Shown: positions 37,595-51,726, counted from the stretch's first letter. The stretch is 64,000 nucleotides of DNA from Brugia malayi (GCF_000002995.4 NW_025062475.1:11929687-11993686), one strand, 5' to 3'. The notes: generated by a model from the sequence alone, not told the origin. Translations and numbers: made by a program.

Positions 37595-40500
37595 AATTCT
37601 AAGGTGAAATTTTTAAAAGCAGGAAAAGATAGATTAATGACAGTAATTAATAGCTTTGTCAAAATAAACTTACTGTAAATTTGTACAATTTGAAAATTTT
37701 TGCAGCGAGAGAAGGAAAGGGCGAGAAACAAAAAAGTCGAATGAAATTTTAACATTTGTTAAAAATAAATCGATAATATCTAATGCAGTGAACGTATTGG
37801 TTAAAATGCTTAAAAAGGCAAAAAGCAAATGAATATTTAGAAAAAAAGGCAGTTTTACTAAATAAATAGATGAATGTGAATGATTTGAATAGATGTAGAT
37901 GAAATGGACGAATTTTTAGAAATAATTTTTTGGTAAACGTTTTTATTACATTGCATTTTCCTAAATAATCACACCGATAGCTTAAATAAAAGCTCTATTT
38001 AGGGCTAATTTTAGGCTTATTAAAATGATCATGAATATGTGACTATAAATTGCTGCATTTCCATACTTTTATTTATAATTTTGAATCTACTTGTTTATTC
38101 AAAATTCATTTATTCATTGCCAATGAAAATAGGTAGTGTAACAAAAGTGTTTTATCATTCATTGCAAGTTAAACTTTTATGATTTTGACTTTAAAAAAAA
38201 AAACACATAACTTTAGAAATTAAAAAAAAGAGCCAGGAAATAGAGAACAAAATTTTTAACGAAATGTGAGATTTAAAGCAAAAAAGAAATTTTACAACTT
38301 TTTTAATGATATCAATTTTATAATGTTAGGAAAGGAAAAAAAAATGCATTGAGTATTGACAAATTCTGCTGGCCGGATACATTTGAAATGATTAACTAAC
38401 TAAACCGGATGTTAGAATTTACCCGTAAACTAAGTTTTGGCGGGACAAGCAATAATATATTGACCAAATTATAATCATTTCATATTAGTAATTATAGCAT
38501 AATAAAAAATTATTCAGGAACAAAAAAAAGTAGAGCCCAATCGTTAATATAAAAAATTTCTTATATTCTATTTGATAAGATTAATTTTTTGGGAAATTTT
38601 CAAAAAAATACTTTAGCTTTCTTATAGGAATGGCAACTGTAACTTAGCGCATTAAGAATATGACCATATGGCAAAGGTCAAAGGTTGACGAAAATCTATC
38701 AAATTAACCAAGTTGGTGTTGTAAATCAAAACTCTTCAAGTGCCTGTGTATATGTGTGTGTGTGTGTATGTGTATGTATTGGTGACCGGATTAATGGCTG
38801 ACGATCCCTTGAGAATAAAACTATAACTAACCAAAGCCATTTGTTCCATTGTAAATTCAATGTTACATAGCAATCAATAAAAATATATCTGTTTAAATTA
38901 AATTTAATTCTGTAATTTGATAATTAAAACCATTCCATCCATTCCATGCATGCTGCAAATTTTATTTAATTTCATTTTAATTTCATTCAGTTTCAAATTT
39001 AGCTCTTTTATATTTAATTTATATTTTAATATTTTTCTCTGTCTGCTTTTAATGAACGTTCTGCAAACATAAATATATATTTGTCATTTTGTCATTTCAT
39101 CAATGAGTGGCACAATTTTGAATATTTTTTCTTCAGGCTAATATCTGTTATGGTGGAAATTTAAGCTAAACTTCTAAGGATTTTTTATTTTTTTTAAAAA
39201 ATTTAAAAAAAAAATTCCTTGTTTCTCTTTCACTTTTTCTCTTTATCTCTAGCTCTCTCTATCACTTACTTTTTTTTTTCTTTATTAATATTACAATGAA
39301 AATATTTATAAATCTTTAAAAATTTGAAAAAAAAAATAACAAAATTAAAAAAGAAACTGCTTATAATTTGCATAAAATATAAAACAAAAAATTTGTTTTT
39401 GTTAAATTATTTTCATTTGTTCTAAATTATTCACAGCATTAATCATTTTAATCATTTATTTAGAGGGATTTATACACTCCAATTTTCATTCATTATTGTA
39501 AATGTGTCATTAAGTCCTTTATGGCGGTGGTTTACCGACAAAGATACCGAGGAAGGATCAGTATGAGACAATTAGATCTGAATCTCAATAAGCCTAAAAA
39601 TATTCACAATAGATAAAAAAACTATTTAGCCAAGAAAAAAAAAGATTGAACTGCCATAGTAGTAATAAGTAATAAATTAAGGAATTGGAAAAAGTTATGG
39701 AAAGGGAAAAATGCAACGCAAAGTGTTTAATTAATTATTTATTTTAAGTGATAATAAATGATAAAAAGTTTTAACTTTTTGTATAATGAAAAATTAAAAA
39801 GTTATCAGTTTGATTTTTTTTTCATTTGTTTGTCTTTTATATAACTAATCTTGTCAATTAAAATGAAATATATTCAATAAAATATTTTATTAATTCAAAA
39901 ATTATTGCTTAAAACTTAAACTTTTTGAATTGTTATGATAAAGTATTATTTGAAGTAAATTGATAATAAACGAAAAACGAAAATTTGTTAAATTTTTTGT
40001 GAAATATTATTGTGCAAGATTAATTTTGTTAAAACAAATAAATAAATAATTATTTAAACAAAAAATGGAATAAAAAGAGGAAAGTGATAAATAATATTTT
40101 TGTTTTAATTTTCATATACATTCATTTGTTCGCTTTTAGTCTAACAATTTTTTAATTTCATTTAAATTTTTTATATTGATAAATTTTCACCTTGATATCA
40201 TTTAATTGATAACATTTTAGTAGATCGACAACAGAAAATATGTATACAACCCAGCATAGCGATATTTTGAGAATTAATAATGAAAAATTTTTAATACTTA
40301 AATTGCTTGTATATTTGAAATATTAAATAGTCTTTTTCTTTTTTAAATTTTCTGTATTTCTTAGTAATATCTTATTTTTCTTTTTTACTTTAAAAATATA
40401 AAATAAAAAAGCTTATTCAAAAGCTTTAAATATTATTCCAATCAGTATTTGAGTTTTTTTTTTTTTTTTATTATTATTATTATTTATTCACTCTTTTTTG

Positions 40501-40805
40501 CTTTTGAATACGGCATTAAATTTATTGTTAATAGAAATTTTTTTTTTCTCGCTGCTAAAATTTATTTTATTCCGATTTTCATTTCATATTTTAATAAATT
40601 AAAATGAAATAACATAAACTGTAAAATATTGTAGGACAAACAAACAAACAAACAAATAAGTAAATAAAAAAAAAATAACACATGGCACTTTTAAGAGGAG
40701 ATTAACCAATATCAGAAGGAAGTATTTATCGGATTATCCCATGTGCGATAAATGATTGTTATTCAATCAGATTCTATAAAATGTTTACTTTACAACAATC
40801 ATATC

Positions 40806-40862
40806 TAGAGAGAGAGAGAGAGAGAGGGAGAGGGAGAGGGAGAGAGAGAGGGAGGGAGGGAG
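40806..40862. repeat. (GA)n/(GGGA)n purine tract
   Basis: GAGAGA runs mixed with GGGA units on the + strand, in Hox intergenic DNA. Confidence 0.9.
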
Positions 40863-43800
40863 ATAATTATCGGAAATGAAATGATAAAATGAGTAAAGGA
40901 AGGAAGGAAGGAAATAAGACATGAATGGATGAATGGAAAGGACTTAAATCGGATATGAGAACTTTTTTTTTTTTTTTAATTTGAAAAAGTTTAACTAATT
41001 ATTATAAATTGAATAAATGATTAATTTATAATTATAAATAAATTTGAAAAGCAATTTATAGTCAAAAAAAAAAAAAAATGAAACGAAAAAAAAGTTACAA
41101 ATTAATGTTTAATTTTATTTAATTAAAATTTCAAAAAAATGTGAATAAATATAGTGAGAATTATTTACATTTATATATATATATCTTAACTTTTTAAAGA
41201 TTAAACATAATTTATTTATTTATTCATTTTATACCATTGAAATGCAAATGATTACAAATGAATTACTAAATAGGTATTATAATTAATGCAACAAATGAAG
41301 GACATATAAAGGACACTGCTGCATTTATGCAAATTAAAATTATTGAAATAAATGTAACACTGAAAATGTTTGATATATGATTAAACGACAAATCATATAT
41401 ATATATATACTTTAAATAATACAATAATTGGATTAAAAGTGATTATTACTACTGCTCCTATCTCATCAATGTTTAATCCTTCCCAGAGGGAAATCCTTTT
41501 TGATGTATACCGCTATGCTTACCAATGATGATTTAATTGTTTTCATTGCTAAGATGATCGATTCATCAGAAGATTGATAAGTTTGATATCGGTATTATAT
41601 CACAATCTCTATATTTGTCTATTTATGTATGCATGTATGTGTGTGTATGTGTGTGTGTGTGTGTGTTATATTGTTTATATTATATTGTGAGTAAATATTA
41701 AGGTCATTCATTTAATTTAAACACTAATCTTTTCAGTTTGCAATTTGCATATATGGTATTATCTGCCATATATTTGTATATTTCATATATTAATTTATAA
41801 TAAATAAATATTCAATACAAAAAAGAGAAAAAAAAAAAACGAATGGAAAATGTATTTTTTATCAATAAGAATAAGCTAAAAAGTAGGATAATTCAAAGTT
41901 TAATATTATTTCAATAAATATTTCAAATTTTTCATATGAAATCAAACAAAAAAAAAAGAAAGAAAAAATTTTAATTAAACAATTAAATACTTCTCAGCAA
42001 TTTTAACTAATTGTATATGATAAAGTAACTTTTGATATGGTTAACATTTCAAATAATTATTGAACATTTTGCATAAAGTTAGTCTTATCATACATACACA
42101 AAAAGAAAAATAAATATTACAAAACTACAAAATGATCAATTGGAAAAATTTTTTCCACCTATAAATCAATGTAATTTAAGTAATTTATTTAATTTAATTA
42201 TGTCAATGATATGTTAGTAGTATAGCAAATTAACACTTTAACAATATTAGCTTATCAAACTATTTCATAAATTCTTCTTGCAAAATTTTACTTGTAATTT
42301 ATTTTTTTGCTTGTTTGATAGTTTAAATCGTAGCAAATTTAAGATTAAAATTTTCCTGACATTGATTTTATCAAATATCATTGTATTGCATATGCTTATA
42401 TATATATTGTTTGATGAACTAGAAAATTTTTTTAATGCATTGATAATTTGAAAAAGAAACTCATTTCTGTTTATTGAGATGAAAATTTAATTTTTATTGA
42501 TATGAGTAAATTCATAAGAATTTAATCAGTTAATATATAAATCAATATAATCATTTCATATATTGCTCTTATTTTAATGAATTTACTGTTAAAAAAAAAA
42601 AAGAGAAATTAAATTTAATTTATAAATTTTTACAGTAATAAAAATAATCATAATAAAATGATGATATAATATGATGATTAATTGAATGAAAATTTTACAA
42701 TGATTATATTTCATAATTGAAATATTAACTTAATTTTTTGCTCTAAGTTATTGGGAAAAAATTTTTTTGTTTTATCTATTTTTTGTTTTGTTTTGTTTTT
42801 TATTAACAAGTGAATTAAATGAAAATACTGCGAAAAAAAAAAAAAAATAAAACAAATAAATAACAGAATGACGTTGATAAAAATTGATGTGTGATGATAG
42901 TTTTACTTGAATAAAAGATAGCAATAATATACCAAATAACTTTGTAAACATTTAGTTTAATTCTTCATCACATGATCTCATCAAATTATTTTCACATCAT
43001 CGTTCTTTGTTTTGTTAATTTTTTTTTTTTTTTTTTCAATTTAAACAAGTGTGATAAGTAAAAAATACTCCTAAAATGACAGATGATATCAATCAGAGCA
43101 TTTTTGCATTCATCAATATTGCACATACAGTATGATTTTTGATAATGATTAATTCTTAAGATAACATCATTACCAAACCTTTTTTTTTTTGACTGGAATA
43201 ATTAAAAAATTTCATTTTATTTTCTTTAATTTTATTAAAAATTTTTTGCTCTAAAAAATTTAATAAAACAATTTGTAGAAGTAATTGATGAAAAGAAATA
43301 GCATTAAAATACGACAATGTGAAAAAAAAAAAAAAAAAAACCTTTTTTTAATTTAATCTTAGGTATGAAATGAAAAATTCGTCTTCAATTTAAATACTTA
43401 ATATAAAATTTTAAACACTTACTGAAATAATTGAAAAAATTTTTTTTCATTTTTAAAAATTTTTGTTTTAGCTTTTGATATTACTTTGTCAAAAATTATT
43501 TGTCATTTAAAAATTTACAATAATATTGCAAAAAAAATTTTTTTTTAACTTCCAAATTTATTCATTTATTTAGAATGCACTTCAAAATGTAAAAACTTTG
43601 TGTCAAATCAATTTTAAAACTTGTCATTATCAATTATATTCTAATCATAACTATTCATTTACATGTTTCCGACTTGAAATAGATTATTGCTAAGTGTTAA
43701 CTTTAACAAAACATCAATGTGATGTATTAGCAGTCCTTTTTTTTCTGGCATCTAAAATTCATCTTCATCAACTTTTAATTTCATTTAGCATATCAGAATT

Positions 43801-46800
43801 TCTTATCACTGAAAAGAAAAAGTATATCAGAACTTTAAGTTAAGTTATGATTTTTTAGTTTTTTTTAATATCTCGGTAAAATAAATTACTTCCTTTTTTT
43901 TTACTACTTTTTAGTTATAATTTTTTTTTTTATTTTTTAAATTTTTGCTATAAAATTTATTTTATATTCTACTCATTCAAAGTGATTGTAATTAATTTTG
44001 GTAATATTTTCTAATTTTAATATTATTTTGAATTATATACATTCATCTAAAATGAATTAAAATAATTTTTGTAGCAAAAATTAGGTAACCATTGGTAAAT
44101 TTTTGATTGAAAAGAAAAGATAGTTTCTTTTTTATGAAATTAAAAGAGAAAAGTGAAGTGAAAAAACTTTTTGAGAAGTAAATTCAAAGATTACAGTAAT
44201 GCCATTTTTTTTTTTTTTTTTTTTTTTTTAGTAAAACTATTGGTAGGTGAAACTTAGAGATAAATTACAATTTTACAATATTTCAAAAGACAAAAAAAAA
44301 ATATTGCTGCTACGGTAATATCTGATGATTTCTTTTTTTGGTTTTTATTTTATGACAAATAATTGATCAAATTTTGATTAAAATTTTTGTCTTTGAAATT
44401 TTATAGAAGTTAGCAAATGAAATTTAAAAATGCATAATTTAATAAATTAACTGGAAAAAATAAAATAAATAAATCTTTTCATGGAAAATTTGTCATTTTG
44501 GCTTAATTTTTCGTTTTTTTTTTTTTCTTTTTTTTTTTTTGATTTGTATATAAATTGATGTTTTGATTTTTCACAAATATATTATAACAATTTCTTACAA
44601 CTTTAATTAATAAATTAAAATAAATCTTTCAAATATTGTGCTAATTCTACATTTAACAATATATTCTTAGCATTTTGAGGGATTTTTATTTTAATATATA
44701 AAATGAAATTTCAGTACGGAAAGTAACATTTGGTGTCGGGAAAGTAACGAGAGGAAAAGGGAAGAGGCCTCAACTTAATGATTTATGAGGCACCAATTGC
44801 TCTCAAACACTTCCTGACTTTCCTCAAAATTTCAATCCCTTCTCAAATACCGCTTAACAATAACTCTCTCTCTCCCTCTCTCTCTCTCTCTTATCATACT
44901 TTTTCTTTTCATTTTTATTCATCTTTATCATCTTCCTTCATATTTTATCACTTTCTTATCTTTCTCTTCCTATATTTCAGATATTTCAAAGTGAAATTTC
45001 GTTTAAAACAAATAATACACACAAATACATACACATGCAATTATGTTTTACAGCATTTTCAATAAATTTAAAATGTATTAAAATTGTTAACAAATAAATA
45101 ATTAAATAAAAGTAATAATAATTCTAAAAAAATTTATTTATTAATAAAAATTTAAAAATTATCAATTTGTTAATTTGTTGCTATTTTGAAAAGGAAGAAA
45201 AAAAACAATGAAATGACAAAAAAAAAAAAAGAAATGTTTTGAATTTTTATTTTATTAAAATATTGCAATATTTAAATTTTATTAATAAAAATTTTTGAAT
45301 TCAAATTTAATTTTCAATCAAAAATTTTTGCTTTCTTTGTTACATTATCGTTTATAAAAATTTTTTACCCTTCCAGCAATAGGAAATACTACTACTGCTA
45401 CTAAAATTAGAATAAAGAATGATTAATTGAAATAGACATGAGCGGTTTCTTTTTTTTTGGTTTACTTTCGAGCTTTGACCGTTTTTCTAATTTTTAAATT
45501 TATCATTGATTCCAGCTTCAGTTTTCGATTTATGCTCTTCTAAAGTTGACAAATGACATCGATGTGGGTTGGTTGAAATTGGTAAATTGTTGGCCAATTT
45601 ATTATCATTGATAATTGTTCAAGCGAAATAATCATTTGGTTGATATTTTCCTCTTTCTTAAAAACAAAACAAAAAAAAAAAAAAAGAAAAGAAAACGAAA
45701 AAACTTTCAAAACAAAAACGAATCAATAAAAAGCAATGAAATGAGCCAAAAGAGTTAGAATAAATAACAAAAATGGAACTTTAAAAAACAAAAACTAAAT
45801 TTTTTTTTTTTTTTTGAAAAATGTCTTTCTTATTCGTTTTTATTCCATTTCATTCCGCTTCAACTTTTTTATCAAAACAAATAAACTTTATTTTTTTTTT
45901 TCTGAGAAAAACACAATAAGTAAGACATTGTTAAAGTATGAATTATCATTTACATGAGGTAACTATATTAAATTTTGAATAATTTCAATTTATCAGCTTA
46001 TCATTTCCACATAATTACTTCAATTCAAACTTTTTTTCAGTAACATTCAAATATTTTTAAAGTTTGTCAGCAAACAAAATAAATTCGATTTGTTCCTTTC
46101 TTTTTTTGCTTAATTAACTTACTATTTTATTGAATTTTTCCCTTTTTTTTAATACAAAGATTAAACAGTTTTTAGTTTGATCAAAGCAATTTATTTATAT
46201 TTATTTATTGCGTTAAATTCTTCAATATCAAATGAATAAACAAAAACAAATTCTATGAGCATTTTTGACAAAAAAAAAAAAACGACTAGACATGATCAAA
46301 TTAATATTTGATAAGATGTCAAAATTGAATTAAAACCGAAATTTATAATAACAATAAATTATTGATAGAGCAAAAAAATGAATGAATGAATTACTTAACA
46401 TTAACAAATGTTACCAAATATTCAAAAGATTTAATCCTTCAAAAGTAATTTAATAATTTATTTTCAGCAAAAAATGCATTTAATTATTTAATGATAAAGA
46501 GACATCAAAATTTTAGCTTTGTTTCTTTTTTCTAAATTTTTTTTTTTCATTTAGAAAACAATAAGCTTAATTTAGTGATATAGATTGAAAAATTATTTTT
46601 CTTAATTTGTTCAGGAAAACATTGCGGAAAAATTACTGAAATTGAATTTTCAGTTATGAGTTACTTTACAATACAGCAAAAACTATTATAATACTTTAAA
46701 ATGAAATTATATAATTTTAAAATGAGGTAGAATATTTGAGAGAAAGAAAAATTTCTTATAAAGATATATTTAATTAATTAGTTTTCTTAATGTATTAATT

Positions 46801-47296
46801 AGAAAAAATAGTAAATATTCGATGAACAATGAAATAAATTATGCACCAATAAACGAATTGAACTGAATATCATTTCAAATCAAAATTTACTTTACAAATA
46901 AGTATTAATTCATATAATTCAATATTTACTTTTACTAAATCTGAATCGCAAATTATTCGCTAAATTTGTAAATTATCCTCAAATTAATTCATTTCCGTTT
47001 CTTTCCCCTTCCCAATTTTTTTTTTTTTTTTTTAATGTCAATAATTTCAATTTTAATATAATAAATTATCATTTGTAAGCACTAATGTAATAAAAGTATG
47101 AGAATTGATTATAAATGAAACAATTATCAACAGAAATAATTGTTTGTTCAAATTTTAAATAACAAAATGAAAAGAGAATTATTTATATTTTTTGTTAATT
47201 TTCAAATTTAAGTTAATGTACAATTTAGTTTAGTGGAGCTATAATAAAAAAGCCAAACTGATTGAATCTGTAATTAACATAAAATTAAATTGTTTT

Positions 47297-50116
47297 TTAG
47301 AGTGATGTATAGCATATTCTATTAGCTACTTCATTAATTATTGTTCCTACTATTTCAACTTCTTTCTCTTTTTTCATTTCAATATTATTACTATTACTGC
47401 AATTACTTATGCTATTATTTTCTTCATCATTTTCAATCTGATTATTAATACAATTATTAACATTATGAAAGAAAGTCTCAGGTGATGATATAATAATTTG
47501 TATATCATTATTATTACTCTGTGAATTACTATTGTAATTCATCGTATTAATTGTAGTAGCTGTTGTTGTTGTTGTTGTTGTTGTTGTTGCTATTGTTGTT
47601 GTAGCATTATTGCTACTATTAATAATAGTATCAGTAATACTAGTGGTAGTAGAAGTAGCAGTACTAGTAGTAACAATAAGTTTATGTGGTAGAGCAGCAG
47701 CTAATCGTTGCTTCTTCTCTTTCATTCGTCTATTTTGAAACCAAATTTTAATTTGTCGATCAGTAAGCGCTAATAGTGTTGCAAGTTCATTTCGTCGTTG
47801 CTTATTCAAATAGCGATTGGTACGGAATTCTTTTTCCAATTCAACAACCTGTGGTGTACTATATGATGTACGACCTGAAATATTATATGTACACATGCAT
47901 AAATTTAAAAAAATAATAATTAATTAAAATTGATATGTTTAATAATTAATTCATATTTATATGATAAATAGTTTGATAAGTATTATTTATCATATTAAAT
48001 AAACAATTCTTTTAAATCTTTACTAAATTGATTTATTACACTTAGCAGTATATATACATATATATCATATTCTTCTAATTTATTATAATTATTTAATAAT
48101 AAATTGATTGATTAATTGGTATGATTAAATTAATTTATTTTAAAAATTCATTAAATTTTATGATCAATTTTAAACGTTCATTAATAAAGAAATAATTTGT
48201 TAATTTTATATGACTATTTCATTTGTTGTTTACTAGAAAAAAATTCAATAGAAATATGATTGTAAATATTTGTTTATCTCAAAGATAAAAATGATAATAA
48301 TAATAACTGATTTATTCACTCATTTATTTATTTCTTTTTTTGTAAATAATTAGAGATAGTAAAGAATGCGCAGCAAATATGTTTCAAAGTTACAAAAGTA
48401 ATTCATCATTATTAGAAGTGATAGTATAAGAAGAATGATGATAAATGTTTGGGAAATTGAGAAGAGAAGGAGGGAAAGAAGAAGAAAAAAAAAAAACGAT
48501 CGAATTGATTTTATCATTTATTCATTGTGTAAATTTTATTACAGTTAATTAATTGATTAAAAATTTTTTTATTTCATTTTAAAATATTTTTATTGGTTTA
48601 TTGATTAAAAAATTGTTTTGAAAAAAATTTTTTTTTACATTATATTAAAAATTTAAAAAAAAAAAGACATATGTGCACATTTTAAGAGTTAATTGAAATT
48701 GCAATTTATGGGTATATTTTTGTCTTTTTTTCAATTCATTTTTTAATTTATTTATTTTTTTTTTTTATTTGAGTAATAAAAGCTAAACATTTAATTTACG
48801 CATGCAAATCGCAAAATTGCATAAATTGAAATTTATAAAAAATTGCATCGTAAAAAAAAAAAAAAAAATCAATGAATTTTGCTACTGCTTACTATTTTTT
48901 TTCGTTTGAAATTTTCAAATTTATATTTTTTATGCAAAAAAGAAATTTTCCATTCCTTTTCTAACATAAATGTAAATTTATTTTTTAATTGAAATATAAG
49001 CAATGATAATATCATTTTATGCTAAAATAACACATCTTTATAAGAATTAAAGTATGAAAAATTTCAGAAATATTTCACTTTTTCCTTTTTCCGTTTTTTT
49101 TTTTTATGAATTGAAAAAATTGTTTTTTTTTTTTTCAAAAGTTAACAATTGAATTCAAAAGGTTGCAAAAAAAAAAGAATTGAAAGTTTTTTATGATTGA
49201 TCATTTCTAAAATAAAAACAAAAAAACAAAATGTGCATGAAATTTGCTCATGAATATATGTTTGCTACACTTCTTTTTTTTTTCTGAAACAGTATCATTT
49301 ATTTTCAATCATTTGTTGATCGTTCATTATTTAAATATTTTTAATAAAATTCAGTGATCTTATTCAGCTACTATTATTTTTTTTTATCATGGAATAATTA
49401 ATAAATTACAAATTCTGATCAAAAAAATGTTTGATTTTTTATAAAATACAAATTAGAAGTAAGAGTTAGTAAGAGATAAAGTTTTGCCGTATTTCATAAG
49501 CTTAGCTTTTCAAAATTGAATGTCAAAAATCAAATAATAATAATAATATTAATAACAGAATAATTTGTGATAAATTAGAGGTCAAAGAGATAAGTTCAAA
49601 AAAATAAAAATAATCACTTATCAATAATATGTCTCAATTACACGATTAATCAAATGTTTTAAATTAAAATTTTCAAATTTTTTTTTTATTTGAAAATTTA
49701 TTTAAAATAATAGAAGTTTGGGTTAAATGGCCACACTATATTCTACATATAAAGATAGTAATGAAATTATAATTGTTATTAGAATAATTTTTTTTTTTTC
49801 GAGAAAAAGTTTAAAATTTTTTTTTGGACAATTTATTGCTTTAAAAATTGTTCATTCTTTAAAAGTTGTTTTTTCTTTTTGAAAGCTTTATAATAATCGA
49901 TAATCAATTTTCAAACAAATTGTTAAGTGGCGGATAAGATCAAATTGCGCAACATTCTACAGTTATTGAATCTTCCTTAATTAGAATGTGCGGTGATTGT
50001 TAATGAAAAATGAATGATTGACTATTAAAATTATTTGTACAGCCAACAATTCTACGATGACAGTCACCACGACACCACAATACCATACACACACCTGTAC
50101 ACACCTTTACATACAC

Positions 50117-50151
<35 letters not shown>

Positions 50152-51500
50152 ACTAATATCTACATAGACACTACAAAGTATTAAAAGCAAGAAAGAAATT
50201 AGTTTGTGTGATTTCTGAAATGGTTACTATTTTATTTTTCTATTAATCAGTAGAGCTATTAGTTAGTATTAATTAATTTTCTATTAGCAAATGCAAATAA
50301 ATTTATTTCATATACGAATATTAAATCCAATTTCAATTACATTTTTATTAACTAGTAATGAATTAATTAATCACCCAATAAAATTTAATATTATTCATTT
50401 GAATTTGATGCATTAAATGGATCATAAAAAGGGGTTGTTTATGTGATATTTATCTATTTGTTATCTTATTTGAATTTACTCATTTTATTGCAAATTATTT
50501 TTAATTTATTACTATAAATTAAATAACAGAAATGAAATGTGTCATCAAATTATTTTTCAATGCTCTAATTTTTTATTGATAATTTTTTTATTTGTTGCAA
50601 ATATTTTCACTGATATATTCATGTAATTAACTTTGCATTTTTTTTTTTTTTTTTGAACAATAACTAATAGATTAATTCATTATTCACTAAATATATCACT
50701 ATTTTTGAAATAAAAAAAAAGGAGTTATTCGTAGCATACAATCTTTAATGATTATTATTTATTATTTTTGTGATTAATTTTAGTGATATTGTTTTGATTA
50801 TTATCACTAACTTACTAGCTAACATCTAATTAATTTATTATCAACTATCAGCTAATAGACTATGCAACAAATAAGTATTATCTCAAATAGTTAATTAGAC
50901 AATAATAATAATTTGTTGCAATTTAGCAATAACGTTATCAAGATTGGAATTTAGCAATTACACGTTCAAGATGACGTAAGTGTTACCTGTTTGTGATGTG
51001 ATTACGGTATCAGTTGTAGATCTAACAGTTTGCTGTAAATGACGTGATTGGTGATGATCCTTGTCACGTTCTAGCATCCACGCATATTTAGGTCTTTGAT
51101 GATTACTTCGATTTCCTCTACCATAATTAATGCTACTATAATTTGCTGTGGTAGCAGCAGCAGTAGTAGTAGTGGCAGAAGAGTAATTATTTGGAATGGT
51201 ACCATTTAGAAATAACTGTGAATAATCAGAGGTAGATGCAATTGATGCACGATAATGTGGATAGTATGCTTGAGTTTGATGATAATCATTAGTGGTGTCT
51301 GGTAACTGCTGATAATATTTGTTTGATTCATAAGTACCATAAAATCCATTGAATGGATAAGTACCATAAGTATCATATGAGGAACAACAATTCACATATG
51401 GATAAGAATAGCACGATGATAATGATATGGATGATGATGATGATAACGATGATGATGATAATGATGATGATGTAGACTCAACATTATAACAATTCTCCAT
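47297..51500 (-). CDS. Hox3: Hox3-like homeobox protein
   Basis: Two exons on the minus strand, 51500-50987 and 47874-47297, join in frame (donor gtaaca, acceptor atttcag) to give 363 residues. The start is rich in Ser (residues 10-29) and Tyr. A hexapeptide YAWM lies at 139-142, preceded by basic RPK, as in PBC-interacting Hox proteins. The homeodomain is 169-228, with [37 protein letters not shown] and [33 protein letters not shown] and RQIKIWF fit Hox3 best; the arm is diverged and several helix 1-2 residues (RTN, KQRRNE) are unusual. It does not match labial, lin-39, mab-5, egl-5 or nob-1/php-3 types. The C-terminal part is low-complexity Thr (ACA codon run) then Asn/Ser and a Lys/Glu tail. 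The intron interrupts the homeodomain arm between positions 3 and 4. Position next to labial on the same strand also supports Hox3. Orthology rests on inspection, not on a tree. Confidence 0.78.
50085..50150. repeat. (CA)n tract in Hox3-like intron
   Basis: CACAC runs interrupted by ctgtac and tttacat, just upstream of a GC-richer patch that also carries GATGACAGTCACC (50056-50068), a Meis/UNC-62-type TGACAG core, in the only intron of the Hox3-like gene. Confidence 0.85.
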
Positions 51501-51726
51501 GGTACATTATAATTAAATCTAATCAGCAGTTATCAGTAATGAATGTAAATGCAGTAAATAGTAGTAAAAGTTAATGACGAATAGTAGGGAGGAGAAATGA
51601 GAAAATGTAAGAGAGAGATTGGTTAAAGGTGTAAATGGTTGTTGATGTTCGTTTCATCATTCTATTGATAAGAGAGAGGCTAGTAGCAGTTGTAAGCTAA
51701 GGATGATATGTTGGATTAGCTGTGGA

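Larger units (their letters stand above)
30342..47296. other. Hox intergenic region, ceh-13 upstream to Hox3-like 3' end
   Basis: About 17 kb without a supported exon. Near ceh-13 it has a (GCGAT)/(CTG)-rich patch at 31214-31262, (CA)n at 31317-31362, and a patch at 31500-31530 with ACCAATCAC and AACTGTCA (reverse TGACAG, a Meis/UNC-62-type core). Further out are (CA)n at 31945-31985, the GAAT array at 33652-35192, a GC-richer island at 38360-38830 containing a direct-repeat nuclear-receptor-like AGGTCAAAGGTTG at 38675-38687, a GA tract at 40806-40862, (TG)n at 41638-41665, and another GC-richer island at 44714-44850 with two copies of GGAAAGTAAC spaced 21 bp. Given its position, regulatory elements for ceh-13 are expected here, but none can be proven from one sequence. 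Confidence 0.55.

Noticed and set aside
46723..46740. let-7-like seed TGAGGTAG
   Set aside because: Only the seed matches, the following bases do not, and no facing arm forms a hairpin.
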